The notes: generated from the sequence alone by a model not told the origin. A stretch of 56,134 nucleotides of DNA from CAITNM01 sp037138055 (GCA_037138055.1 JBAXJB010000006.1:1-56134), one strand, 5' to 3'; numbered from the stretch's first letter, positions 32,962 to 42,320 are shown. Numbers and translations: made by a program.

Positions 32962-35832
32962 CTAAATTACTGGATATCCATCTTTTACTATTGACTTATT
33001 TCCACTAGTTCCAGCCCACCAAGTTCCCATGTGCTTTTTCTCGATGATATCAGCACCAGAAAGAACCAATAACCTGTCTGCTGGAGTAATGCTGTTATAC
33101 AGAAAAGCTGTAAAATAGGGGCCATGCGTCCATGGATTACATAAGCCTTGAGTCCGCCTAAAGATTTCGCAAATTTCATTTTTCACAGGCCTTACTGTTG
33201 CCAAGTCTGTAATAAAACTCATAAATTTTTCTATGATTGGATTACCTTTTCTAGCTGCAAGTATATTTGTATCGCAATGAATATCTAGAGGATGCTGCCC
33301 AACAAACTGATTTGTGATTATATCAAATCTATCTAAAAGGCCTGTCATGTTGGACCTTACATGATATCCGTAGTCTGTATAAAGACCTCCAAATAGCCTT
33401 ACAAGATCTAAGCGCAGTATATCGCATGCCATAACAAAATATCCTTGTCTTGACAGAAGGTCATATAATTCGACACCTTTCATGCGATCTCTTATTTCTC
33501 TCACTTCTCTTACGTTAATTTTTACAGAAGACCTATCTAGTAATCTCATTGTATTCTGTAAAATTGCTTTGTCTTCACACCATAGAAAATGCTCTAATTC
33601 TGGGTGTAGTTCTACTGACTGAATGTATAATTCAGTGGCCCATTCAGGTGGTTCTGAAGCATTCGCTGGATTAGTAAGCCAAACTCGATGTGTTGTATGT
33701 TCTATAGATGAAGAGGGTTGTAAGGTATTTAGAATTGTTAACGCTTTTTTATAATGAAATGCTTGTGGTACATGAATAGAATCAAGATCCTTCCTTAGGA
33801 ATTTTTTCAGAAATGCATCTAGAATTGATTCTCTAGCAAATCTAGGGGCCCTGAAGTTTTTTAGATTTGAGTATTGCCCCTCAGGTCGGTAACTCTGTAT
33901 CAAAGAAATATATTCAGGCACAATATTATCTTTAAACCAACGAGATCTTTCAGTATCTTCAGAAAAATTTGTACTACCTAGCTTTCCCCAATCTTTAGAA
34001 TGCAAAGACCTAACACTAGAAAATTCATCGGGATGATATCCATTTAGATCATTTGCGTCATGAACCACAGGAAATGGCAGAAGCTCATAATCAAATTCAT
34101 TAAGCAAAAGTGGCTCTAGTCTGCTAGGTTGGGGGCCTTTAAGAAGAGGTGAGTTAAAACTTAATTTTTTTCCACGAACTGTAAATATTACGGGATCACT
34201 AGTGGTGCGAGAATTTCCATAATTCTTTAGCGAAACAAACGTAACCGAAGGCAATGCTTGCTCATTGCTTTTGTAAAACAAAAGAAAATTATGCAAAAAA
34301 GATTTTAGTCCATTTCCAGTTGCCACACAGTCAAAGAGACATATATTTTGACCTGCTAATCTTCGAAGATCTAAACTTTCCCAAAAAGAAAAAAGTGATC
34401 CTCTCTGTTCTTTTGTAAATGATGCGGAACTATTAGGGTTTCCTGGAGAGCCAGAAAAAGGAAGCGATATAAGCTCAGGAATTTCTGCTGTTATTCCCAA
34501 CATGCTCAAGTCTGTTCCCTTTAATTTCTGTAAAATGGAATATAAAAAGTAACCAGATTTACCAGGGAAAACAAATGCTTTGACATCTTTTTCTTGTGCA
34601 ATTCTAAATAGTTCTTGCAAGGTTGAATGTACAGTATGGTGTGATTCAGCTAAACCAGGCAATGCATAATACATGTGCTTTAGTTTTAATTCTTGAACAC
34701 TGCAAACTCTACTCAATTTTTCATCATATATGGAATACGGTTCATCAGTCCCGCCGAGGTCTCGAACGAAATTATTTCTTTGATGTTGAGAATCATCAAA
34801 CAGAAAGGTAGCGCTAAACTGATATCCTTTTCTCTTCATTATATTAATGGCAGATGATTTTCTGTCCCAATATATTTGGAAAGGATATCTTCCAGAAGCC
34901 ATGAATACATTATCAGCAAATTTTCCAAAATATGTATGTCCTATTCCATCATCTCCAAAATCAATGCTCGTTGAAATGTCTCTTCCATAGAGAGAAAAAA
35001 TTCTTTTCAAAAAGTTTAAGGTTGTATGTGGTCCGTTTAAAGCTGATTCATTTTCAAATGCAGAAGAAAAAACAACATAGTTTTGTGATTCATCTATCAT
35101 TCTAAAAAGCCAGTCAGTGTTTTGTGTGATCAAATCCTCATGTGTCAGTTCTCTTCCTAACACTAAAAAGTCTTCTTTTCGTGCATATTTTGTTAAAAAA
35201 CCATCTATATCAACAATTAAAAGGTTTCGTGTGTGTTTAAGTTGAAAATCTTGCTGAGCTTTGAGTGCTGAAGGATACAGGTCCATAAAGGACCAACATA
35301 CTGGGATATTTTGCTTTATTATGTTTGCGTATATATTTCGATCAAATGATTCAACATTTTCGTACTGAACATTATTAGCAAGTCTTCCGCTGATTTTTCC
35401 TACTGCTATTGGCCCCCAAGAAAAATTTGCATTCTGTGCTCGTACTCCTGATATAGAGCATGGCGAAGTAACAGTAACTTCATGCCGTTGTCCTGGTTGC
35501 ACGACCACTGGTTTTTTTTTAGTTACAAGGGCTTGGCTTTGTTTGCTTGTTACATTTTTAACCTTAATTGAGCTGAAGCTTTCGTTCGTCGCTGCATTAA
35601 AAAATAGAAAGCCTTCTGATGCACTAATTGCTTTTTTTTCACCAACCTCTAATAGCTCTGAATGTTGTGCCAAGACATCAACACTAATAGGTGCGGATCC
35701 TTGGTTGAATAGTTCAATTGTTTGCAATCTTGTAGATGCATAAATTTCGTTAAAATTCACATAAACGCTTGTTAAATCAAGTGCTGAAAACACACACTGA
35801 ACCATTAAAAATGCACAGACTAATTTTTTCAT
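32962..35832 (-). CDS. Large secreted multidomain protein: HAD-like plus DXD-type glycosyltransferase-like
   Basis: 956 residues with signal peptide MKKLVCAFLMVQCVFSA; AAGGA precedes the ATG. Residues 20-160 are beta-rich. Residues 203-356 look HAD-like: LLIVDIDGFL with a DxD pair (208, 210), VVFSSAF (253) and FLFDDSQHQRNNF (343), similar to DUF2608-type secreted HAD proteins. Residues 495-512 (LFDCVATGNGLKSF) resemble a phosphoribosyltransferase PRPP loop, a weak call. The C-terminal 715-900 is like the toxin-type sugar transferases of GT32/GT44: HRVWLTNP, then ACDILRLDLVRLFGGLY (802-818) and TDYG where TDxD is expected. A host-directed role is inferred. It follows the 507-residue gene by 5 bases. 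Confidence 0.75.
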   Translation of the reverse strand: MKKLVCAFLMVQCVFSALDLTSVYVNFNEIYASTRLQTIELFNQGSAPISVDVLAQHSELLEVGEKKAISASEGFLFFNAATNESFSSIKVKNVTSKQSQALVTKKKPVVVQPGQRHEVTVTSPCSISGVRAQNANFSWGPIAVGKISGRLANNVQYENVESFDRNIYANIIKQNIPVCWSFMDLYPSALKAQQDFQLKHTRNLLIVDIDGFLTKYARKEDFLVLGRELTHEDLITQNTDWLFRMIDESQNYVVFSSAFENESALNGPHTTLNFLKRIFSLYGRDISTSIDFGDDGIGHTYFGKFADNVFMASGRYPFQIYWDRKSSAINIMKRKGYQFSATFLFDDSQHQRNNFVRDLGGTDEPYSIYDEKLSRVCSVQELKLKHMYYALPGLAESHHTVHSTLQELFRIAQEKDVKAFVFPGKSGYFLYSILQKLKGTDLSMLGITAEIPELISLPFSGSPGNPNSSASFTKEQRGSLFSFWESLDLRRLAGQNICLFDCVATGNGLKSFLHNFLLFYKSNEQALPSVTFVSLKNYGNSRTTSDPVIFTVRGKKLSFNSPLLKGPQPSRLEPLLLNEFDYELLPFPVVHDANDLNGYHPDEFSSVRSLHSKDWGKLGSTNFSEDTERSRWFKDNIVPEYISLIQSYRPEGQYSNLKNFRAPRFARESILDAFLKKFLRKDLDSIHVPQAFHYKKALTILNTLQPSSSIEHTTHRVWLTNPANASEPPEWATELYIQSVELHPELEHFLWCEDKAILQNTMRLLDRSSVKINVREVREIRDRMKGVELYDLLSRQGYFVMACDILRLDLVRLFGGLYTDYGYHVRSNMTGLLDRFDIITNQFVGQHPLDIHCDTNILAARKGNPIIEKFMSFITDLATVRPVKNEICEIFRRTQGLCNPWTHGPYFTAFLYNSITPADRLLVLSGADIIEKKHMGTWWAGTSGNKSIVKDGYPVI

Positions 35833-35837
35833 GATAG

Positions 35838-37361
35838 TTATAATCCTTCTGCGTAATTAATTGCGTACATTCCTGGCGTTAAAGCTAAACGTGGGTCTTC
35901 ATAAGAAAAAATATCCGAACACGTTCTTAGTGGAGAAAAGGTTAATGGACTAAAAATCATATCGCGCCTAGCTTCTGCGTATTTTTGAAAGGCAATACTA
36001 AGTGCTCCACTGCCATATTTCACATGGTACAAAGTCAATGCTCGGTCTTCGGCGTTATTTAACAGCCTACTTTTTGGAATGCCGGATATATATGAAGGCG
36101 TTCTAATAGTATGGTAAAGTGCTAAATCAAGAGCACGCATAATAACTGGGTGCTCAGGAACAGCTGCCATCACTCCGGCATCAATCACTCGTGCGGTGCT
36201 CGCATCTAGCCCTGCATAAAAACTAAAAATTTTGTTAAATGGAGTTAGGTCTTGAATGATTTCAGTATTAACGCTTCTTATCACTCCTCCGTGCACTGCA
36301 AGTAATGCATACTGCAAAAAGACATTTGCCGATCGATTGTCCCCGGACTGAATAAGATTTATAACATCATGCAAGCCAGGGTAACTAGTTGCAGCGATAG
36401 ACCTAACCTCTACAGCGCCATATGCATCGCCTAAATCTTCCACTGTCACGGATGAAGGGTCTTCGAACACCCAAACAAAGTGCTTCCATCCCGCTAAATT
36501 TGAAAGAGAGCGCGTTGTGGTTTTTAGCCACTTTTTTTGATTTTCACTAAATAAGGGAGAAGTTCCTATGCGTTTTTTTGCGAAAATGGTGTGGGTTATT
36601 TGGGGGACTTTAATATCTAATACTTCTATTGTTTCTTCGGTTTTATCTTTAAGTATTTCAAATCCGGCTTGCTGAACCTGGTTGAATTTTTGATATAATT
36701 CTTCTTTGGTAAACCTATGTTCTTTGAATAAGGTTGAGGCCATATACTGCAAAAATGGCACTGTTCTTGCGCTAGAAATGGCTATTTCTAATAGACTGTT
36801 TTGCAACGGTACTTGCGAATGAATAACACTATCTCGTGCTATTAATTTCATTATTCCTGTAGACACCGCTTCACAGAAAATATCTTTGGAGGAATCTTCA
36901 CACTCAACTTTACCAATATATGCTAGCTCTACTGCGCGAATTGTTTCACACGAACCTGGAAGAATGGTTGTGTAACTTGCTAACTGAGTTGCTGTGGCTT
37001 CAGTTTTTTCTCGGTAGGGTTTAATAAAAACTTGCGATAGTGTTTTTTCCAGATTTCTGCCACCCGAACGTACAACACTGTAACGACGGTCAAACACTGC
37101 AAGTGTCGGAGTTCCTGAAGCAAAGTCTTCTTCTTCGAAAGGTTCATGATAGAAGTCATAGACCTTCAGAGTAACAGCTGAACTTGTTCTATTTTCAACA
37201 ACTATTGACCCTAAACTTGCCCGTGATAACACCTCATTAAACCTGCGATGCAACTTGGAATTTTGCATGATTTCTTCTGAAACAAATGCTTTTGCTTCAG
37301 ATGCCTCTGCACGCAGTAGCACCATTAAAGTGCTAAATACTGTTAAAAAATATACAACCAC
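35838..37361 (-). CDS. Secreted glycosyltransferase-like protein without the DXD motif
   Basis: 507 residues from a GTG start (AGGT upstream). A signal peptide or anchor (YFLTVFSTLMVLLRAEAS) precedes a beta-rich N-terminal domain (about 50-150) that resembles in layout the N-terminus of its operon partner. Residues 252-420 follow the GT32-type plan: VPQITHTIFAKKRIG, then FLQYALLAVHGGVIRSVNTEII (348-369), FYAGLDAS, and DAGVMAAVPEHPVIM. Where active enzymes read GGIYxDxDxE, this one has GGVIRSVNTE, so both aspartates are lost (Ser363, Asn365). It is probably a binding protein or pseudoenzyme. First gene of a two-gene operon with the 956-residue protein. Confidence 0.7.
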   Translation of the reverse strand: MVVYFLTVFSTLMVLLRAEASEAKAFVSEEIMQNSKLHRRFNEVLSRASLGSIVVENRTSSAVTLKVYDFYHEPFEEEDFASGTPTLAVFDRRYSVVRSGGRNLEKTLSQVFIKPYREKTEATATQLASYTTILPGSCETIRAVELAYIGKVECEDSSKDIFCEAVSTGIMKLIARDSVIHSQVPLQNSLLEIAISSARTVPFLQYMASTLFKEHRFTKEELYQKFNQVQQAGFEILKDKTEETIEVLDIKVPQITHTIFAKKRIGTSPLFSENQKKWLKTTTRSLSNLAGWKHFVWVFEDPSSVTVEDLGDAYGAVEVRSIAATSYPGLHDVINLIQSGDNRSANVFLQYALLAVHGGVIRSVNTEIIQDLTPFNKIFSFYAGLDASTARVIDAGVMAAVPEHPVIMRALDLALYHTIRTPSYISGIPKSRLLNNAEDRALTLYHVKYGSGALSIAFQKYAEARRDMIFSPLTFSPLRTCSDIFSYEDPRLALTPGMYAINYAEGL

Positions 37362-37557
37362 TTGCTACCTGCTATGATATTTTAAAAATTGCAATCTATT
37401 TGTTTATTTATATTTACATTAAATTTACAAATATTTAGTTAACATTTATTTTTTTTTGCATTAAGAGTCTCTTATTTAAAAAGAATTGGTAGGAGCATTG
37501 CTATAGACGCCCACAGCATATGGTTTTATATTCTTGTTAAGACCATAGGTGCAGCAC

Positions 37558-38808
37558 ATGTTTACTTTAATAGATTGTAATAATTTTTTTGTTTCGTGCG
37601 AGCGGGTTTTCAGACCCGACTTAGAGCATAAGCCCGTTATTGTTTTATCAAGTAATGACGGGTGCGCTATTGCGCGTTCAAACGAAGCAAAGATGCTTGG
37701 CATTCCTATGGGTGCTCCGTTATTTGAAATTCGTCATTTAATCAAAGCCTACAATGTAGAAGTGCTTTCATGTAATTTTGAGCTATATGGCGACATGAGC
37801 CTTAGGGTAATGAATGTCCTACAGCAACAGTGTGAAAATGTTGAGGTGTATTCAATTGATGAAGCGTTTTTGCATTTTGACAAATCCATAAACTGGGCCC
37901 AAGAAGGTGAACGATTGCGTAAGCATGTTTTGCAATGCACTGGTATTCCTACTTCAATTGGATTTGCCCCAACTAAAACCTTAGCGAAGCTTGCCAACTT
38001 ACAATCAAAATCTCTGGGGGTTGCTTGTTATATTGATAATACGTCAGCTCATCATGATAGTTTAAAAGCTACTTCCGTTTCTAAAATATGGGGTATTGGT
38101 GCCAATTTAAGCAAAAGCCTTAAACAACAAGGCATTTATAGCGTTTATGACCTGATGATAGTTGACCCCAGCTGGGCCAGAAGAAATTATAACGTCGTTG
38201 TGGAGCGCATTGTGCGAGAACTTAATGGCCATTCCTGCATGCCCTTAACCTTGGTTCAAGAAGCCAAAAAATCTATTCAAATAACCCGCAGCTTTTTTGA
38301 ACATGTAAAAGACAAAGACGTATTAAAACAAGCTGCTGCCCGATATGGCTTTCGCTTAAGTGCTAAGTTACGTGAGTCATCACAAAAAACCACGACTCTT
38401 TTTGTATATGGGCGCAATTCCCCATTTCGTGGTGAAACCCCTGTTTTTCATCAACGCACCATTGTGTTGCCTGAACCAACAAATGATACAGCAGTTATTA
38501 TTCAACATGCCCAACAAGCAATTGAAAGTTTTTTCGACCCAACAACTGCCTATCATAAAATTGGTATTATGGCTGTTAACCTTCGTGATGCTACTCAACC
38601 AGGCGCACATGCATTATTTAAAGCACCAAAATCAGCTAAAAAACCTGATATTGATAAGGTTATGGATACCTTAAACAAACGTTTTGGCCTTGGAACCGTT
38701 CGTCCCTTATCATGCGGAGAAAGCATTGAATGGATGAATAAACGTGACAACAAAACTCCCGCATACACAACTAACTGGAAAACCCTTGTACAGGTGAAAG
38801 CAAAGTAA
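37558..38808 (+). CDS. umuC: DNA polymerase V catalytic subunit UmuC (Y family)
   Basis: Error-prone translesion polymerase. The start is ATG 37558, giving the family N-terminus MFTLIDCNNFFVSCERVF; GTG 37549 is rejected. The 416-residue protein has SNDGCAIARSNEAK, the catalytic YSIDEAFL, and the palm and thumb segment PTSIGFAPTKTLAKLAN. A UmuC-specific C-terminal domain follows. The umuD partner is not upstream in the 196-base gap, nor elsewhere in the window. No obvious LexA box of the GAAC/GTTC type was seen. The next gene starts directly after its stop. Confidence 0.95.
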   Translation: MFTLIDCNNFFVSCERVFRPDLEHKPVIVLSSNDGCAIARSNEAKMLGIPMGAPLFEIRHLIKAYNVEVLSCNFELYGDMSLRVMNVLQQQCENVEVYSIDEAFLHFDKSINWAQEGERLRKHVLQCTGIPTSIGFAPTKTLAKLANLQSKSLGVACYIDNTSAHHDSLKATSVSKIWGIGANLSKSLKQQGIYSVYDLMIVDPSWARRNYNVVVERIVRELNGHSCMPLTLVQEAKKSIQITRSFFEHVKDKDVLKQAAARYGFRLSAKLRESSQKTTTLFVYGRNSPFRGETPVFHQRTIVLPEPTNDTAVIIQHAQQAIESFFDPTTAYHKIGIMAVNLRDATQPGAHALFKAPKSAKKPDIDKVMDTLNKRFGLGTVRPLSCGESIEWMNKRDNKTPAYTTNWKTLVQVKAK

Positions 38809-39741
38809 ATGTCTGATTCTGATTTCGTTCCTCCTCATCTTTCTAATCTTACGCGCCTTGACCGGTTTTTGCGTCGTCTATACCCAGGCCTTACCCAGGG
38901 TGCATTGGAAAAATTACTGCGCAGTAAAAAAATTCTGGTCGATGGTAAGCCAGCAAAAAGCAGTACACGTGTTGAGACTGAAGAGCAAATACGCCTTCTG
39001 GTTGATTTAGCTCTTTATGCAACCCATTCGACGGAGCACATAAAAAAAGAGGTGCACGTTAGCGATGAAGACGTAAAATGGATTGAAACCATTATTATTT
39101 GGGAAGACGAAAACCTTATTGCCTTGAACAAACCGCAGGGGTTGGCAGTGCAGGGTGGTACCAATACCAAACGCCATATCGATGCCATTATGAAGGTTTA
39201 TAACCCAGAGGCTCGACTTGTTCACCGCATTGATAAAGATACTAGTGGTGTTTTGGTTATGGCTAAAACTATCCCTATGGCCCAGTATTTGACCCATTTA
39301 TTTGAACACCAAGGCGTGCAAAAAACTTATCGCGCCATCGTTGAGGGCAACGTACGCCCAGCTCAGGGTATGATTGATTTTCCAATCGGAAAAGAAATGG
39401 TTGGAAACAAGGAAAAAATGGTAGTTGACGGCCCTCATGCTAGACCTGCTGAAACCCAATATATGTTGAAAAAGAAACTTGGGGATTTTTCATTGGTTGA
39501 TTGCTGGCCTAAAAGCGGACGCACCCACCAAATACGTGTTCACCTTAGTGAATCAGGCTGGCCAATTGTCGGCGACTATAAGTATGGCGCTACCATAAAA
39601 GGCGAAACCTTGCATTTGCATGCGTATCAACTTGCGTTTGTGCTGCCCGATGGCGGGAAAATGGTAATTACGGCACCCTTAGCAGAACACATGGTAGCTA
39701 CAATGCATTATTTCGGTGCTGATCCAGATAAGATTCAGTAA
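38809..39741 (+). CDS. RluA-family 23S rRNA pseudouridine synthase (RluC-like)
   Basis: Isomerises uridines in RNA; RluC acts on three sites of 23S rRNA. The 310-residue protein has an N-terminal S4 RNA-binding domain (LTRLDRFLRRLYPGLTQGALEKLLRSKKILVDG). The catalytic motif is ARLVHRIDKDTSGVLVMAKT with the Asp in RIDKDTSG, and GRTHQIRVHL follows. Length and the S4 domain favour RluC over RluA. Its ATG immediately follows the umuC stop, so translation is coupled; the two have no known functional link. Confidence 0.92.
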   Translation: MSDSDFVPPHLSNLTRLDRFLRRLYPGLTQGALEKLLRSKKILVDGKPAKSSTRVETEEQIRLLVDLALYATHSTEHIKKEVHVSDEDVKWIETIIIWEDENLIALNKPQGLAVQGGTNTKRHIDAIMKVYNPEARLVHRIDKDTSGVLVMAKTIPMAQYLTHLFEHQGVQKTYRAIVEGNVRPAQGMIDFPIGKEMVGNKEKMVVDGPHARPAETQYMLKKKLGDFSLVDCWPKSGRTHQIRVHLSESGWPIVGDYKYGATIKGETLHLHAYQLAFVLPDGGKMVITAPLAEHMVATMHYFGADPDKIQ

Positions 39742-39836
39742 TTCTCTCGTCATTAAAACAGCGTAATAATTATGTTTCATTTTCTTCAATTTTTTTATAA
39801 TATAAAAAAGTTTTAGTTGTTTAATAGTTGTTGCGC

Positions 39837-40601
39837 ATGGCTTTATTTAAAAAAATATTTTTCTTGTTAAAACCTATGATGAGGGTAGCCTTACTAATTA
39901 TAACAAATAGTTGTAATGCTTCTTATACCCCGCAAGACGTTAGGTATTACGATTCTTCTCAAACAGCAAGCAGATTACCTCTTTACCAACGTTCGTCTCC
40001 TCAGGTGGTTCTACCTGCATCTTTGTCTTCAACAAACGCTTGCCTACTTGTAGATGTCCGACAGACATTTTCTTCTCAAACACATTCAATAACAACTCAT
40101 GAATTTTTGCTGAGCATTCATAATATACATGATCAACTCAACAAAATCAGGTTCAAAGAAATGAGTTTTGCTGGAAAAGGTGATCTTCTAGCTAGATATA
40201 ATCAACTGATTGATGTAATTGAATTCACTGATTTGAATTATTGGTCGCAAAATGAAATTACACAACTGCGTTGTTATCATCTTAGTCTGCTTCTAGGCGC
40301 AGCTAATTTATGCGGAGCACTTCGTAATAACAAACAACAATTTGAACGCGCACTAAAAGCTTATAAATTTTTGGAAACACTTTCTTGTGATATTAACAAT
40401 GCATACTTAGATGGCAGAACGCTTAGCTTAGCACCTACTACCTGTGCAACAGTTAAAATATTGTGCAGAGCTGCAATATTTTCTGCTGACATAGATAGAA
40501 AAATTTTTTTAAATAATTTGATTGCCGACAACAACGTTTTATCAGCATCTGAAAAATTATATTTTGGTGACTGCTTAGTTAATGACTTTGTGCCACGTTA
40601 G
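39837..40601 (+). CDS. Secreted helical protein of unknown function
   Basis: No family is recognised. The 254-residue product has a long signal peptide (KKIFFLLKPMMRVALLIITNSCNAS). A Ser/Gln-rich linker is followed by a helical C-terminal two thirds with several Cys (LRCYHLSLLLGAANLCGAL; SLAPTTCATVKILCRAAIF). In-frame TTG codons lie upstream (39828, 39831), and the ribosome site is poor. It lies 40 bases before the transglutaminase gene and is probably cotranscribed; both products are exported, so it could be a partner or substrate. Confidence 0.72.
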   Translation: MALFKKIFFLLKPMMRVALLIITNSCNASYTPQDVRYYDSSQTASRLPLYQRSSPQVVLPASLSSTNACLLVDVRQTFSSQTHSITTHEFLLSIHNIHDQLNKIRFKEMSFAGKGDLLARYNQLIDVIEFTDLNYWSQNEITQLRCYHLSLLLGAANLCGALRNNKQQFERALKAYKFLETLSCDINNAYLDGRTLSLAPTTCATVKILCRAAIFSADIDRKIFLNNLIADNNVLSASEKLYFGDCLVNDFVPR

Positions 40602-40641
40602 TGTGGCAAGAGGATAAAGAAGAAAGTTGGAGAACATAAGA

Positions 40642-41559
40642 ATGAATAAATTTACCATCATTTTGTGCTTATGCTTAATAAGCTTGTCTGGAGCTGCCGT
40701 AGAAAGTGCAGCGCTAGAGACTGTTCCAACAATTAAATCATTAGGTCTACGTATCTCTTCTGTTGAATCTATAGAAGTTAAACTTTTACGCGCTCGAGCA
40801 GCAAATACCCTTTTGGGGATTTATCATCACCTCAATAGAGCAGGAAGGTTTAGAGAGCCAATGCCTGGTGGTGGCTATGAACCTCCTGTAATTCCTGGAG
40901 AACATTGGGAAGTTGTTAAATCTGGCACAAGCTCTGTTCTTATTCCAATAATTGATTGTTCAATTGTGGACGCATTGAATGACATTAGAACAGCGCCGGA
41001 AGGCACCATTCGAACTGAATGTTATACTGCTTCAGTTATTGCTAGAATAGCTTTGGGCGATTGTTTTTTAGCGCCTGATAGAAAAAACTATAGAAATAGT
41101 CGTCAATGTTTCAGAAACTATGCATTTCCAGCTGGTAAATTAGACGCTGCACGCTTAGATGTTTTGCGTGAACTGTTTTTTAAGCGTCCTGAAGCGAGTG
41201 ATGGTAGAGCGATTGAAACAGGGGATTTTGTGTATTTATTCGGTCACCCTAATTATAAAAATATTGGATTTGGTCCGTATGATGGGGAGAATGTTTATAT
41301 GGTTGGGTATGGAGCAGACAACTTAAGAATGTATGTTGGATTTGGCGACTTTTTTAAAAGTGGTCCAAAGACAGAAAAACAGATTCAGTGGAACCTTGCT
41401 GTAATGTATGTTGAAGAATTGTTGAAGATCGTACCTTGCATAGACGAAGTGTTTGCAATTGAGGTGGCGTTTGAAGAAATTAGGGCGATCAAGTCAGTTC
41501 ATAGGCGTTTTGATATAGAAGAAGTAATGATAGCTCAATCAAAAAGAGCTTCGAAGTAA
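40642..41559 (+). CDS. Secreted Tgl-type transglutaminase (protein-glutamine gamma-glutamyltransferase-like)
   Basis: Start ATG 40642 (GGAG 10-13 bases upstream; the TTG at 40627 is rejected), 305 residues, signal peptide MNKFTIILCLCLISLSGAAV. The core follows the Bacillus spore-coat transglutaminase Tgl: helical IDCSIVDALNDIRTAP, then RTECYTASVIARIALGD, where Glu126-Cys127 matches the FECATA active site. After that come TGDFVYLFGHPNY and DGENVYMVG, matching LGDCLYF and GENVILLG with the second Glu (216). Tgl crosslinks Gln and Lys side chains without calcium. Outside spore formers this family is unusual, and here it carries an export signal. A truncated paralogue is at 1-506. The catalytic assignment rests on motif matching from memory. 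Confidence 0.72.
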   Translation: MNKFTIILCLCLISLSGAAVESAALETVPTIKSLGLRISSVESIEVKLLRARAANTLLGIYHHLNRAGRFREPMPGGGYEPPVIPGEHWEVVKSGTSSVLIPIIDCSIVDALNDIRTAPEGTIRTECYTASVIARIALGDCFLAPDRKNYRNSRQCFRNYAFPAGKLDAARLDVLRELFFKRPEASDGRAIETGDFVYLFGHPNYKNIGFGPYDGENVYMVGYGADNLRMYVGFGDFFKSGPKTEKQIQWNLAVMYVEELLKIVPCIDEVFAIEVAFEEIRAIKSVHRRFDIEEVMIAQSKRASK

Positions 41560-41705
41560 GATTGGTATACAAATTCAATAAAAACCCCAGAGTTTATAAA
41601 TACTAGAGAATTAAATTACGAAGTATTAGAAGCAAAAAAATTTGCTATTGCAATTTGTGCGTGTGGTTACTATATCAATTATTGTAAATTTACCGAGGAA
41701 ACCTT

Positions 41706-42293
41706 ATGAAAAATATTTTTAAAGCGGTAGCTATATTTATAGTTACTTACACAACAATTACGGCAGCAGATACGTTAGTTATAGGATGTCGTCCGTGGGA
41801 TGAAAATATACAAACGGTCAATGGTTTATCCCAAGCGCATTTTGTTGATTTTCAAGCAACTGGAGCTCCTGCTGAGGCGCCTAATTTTCATCATCTTGAT
41901 CTTAATGATGCAGAGGATTTTTCAGCTGGAAAATTTAGTGAATTTGCAGTACAGGCTACTAAACAATATAAAATGATAATTATTGATTGGATTACATACC
42001 AGAATATTAGGCGTTCCGAAACTTGGAAAGATTTTTTGAATCTGTTAGGCGAAGGCGGAAGACTGATCGTGCCTGTAACGGCTTTTGATCCCAATAGAGG
42101 CGTCATTACCTCAGCAGAAACAGCACAAGCAATACGTGACAACCTGCTAAGAATAGGATTTCAAGCTAGTGAAACTTCTTCCCATGATGCAATCACAAGT
42201 GACACCGCTCTTGCTTTGCTAACACAAGATCGTGGTGGCATGCTTGCTTGTATGTTAAGCATGGAACCTGCAATTATTATTGCAACAAAATAA
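41706..42293 (+). CDS. Secreted Rossmann-like (methyltransferase-like) protein
   Basis: The 195-residue product has a signal peptide (KAVAIFIVTYTTITAA). Its fold resembles a SAM-dependent methyltransferase in outline: LVIGCRPW at the first strand, HFVDFQATG, PNFHHLDLND, MIIIDWITYQN at strand 4 and LLGEGGRLIVPV at strand 5. The glycine-rich SAM loop is not clear, and family membership is unproven. Exported methyltransferase-like proteins are uncommon in bacteria. AGGAAACCTT lies before the ATG and a strong terminator follows. Confidence 0.65.
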   Translation: MKNIFKAVAIFIVTYTTITAADTLVIGCRPWDENIQTVNGLSQAHFVDFQATGAPAEAPNFHHLDLNDAEDFSAGKFSEFAVQATKQYKMIIIDWITYQNIRRSETWKDFLNLLGEGGRLIVPVTAFDPNRGVITSAETAQAIRDNLLRIGFQASETSSHDAITSDTALALLTQDRGGMLACMLSMEPAIIIATK

Positions 42294-42296
42294 ACT

Positions 42297-42320
42297 CCAC
42301 GGGGCATGCCCCGTGGTTTT
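42297..42320 (+). terminator. Strong terminator after the 41706 gene
   Basis: The palindrome CCACGGGGCATGCCCCGTGG (42297-42316) can form an 8- to 10-bp GC-rich stem followed by TTTT. It lies upstream of the convergent sucB end. Confidence 0.85.

Noticed and set aside
37476..37703. Minus-strand frame over the umuC start
   Set aside because: It covers the conserved first codons of umuC in antisense and has no ribosome site or recognisable product.
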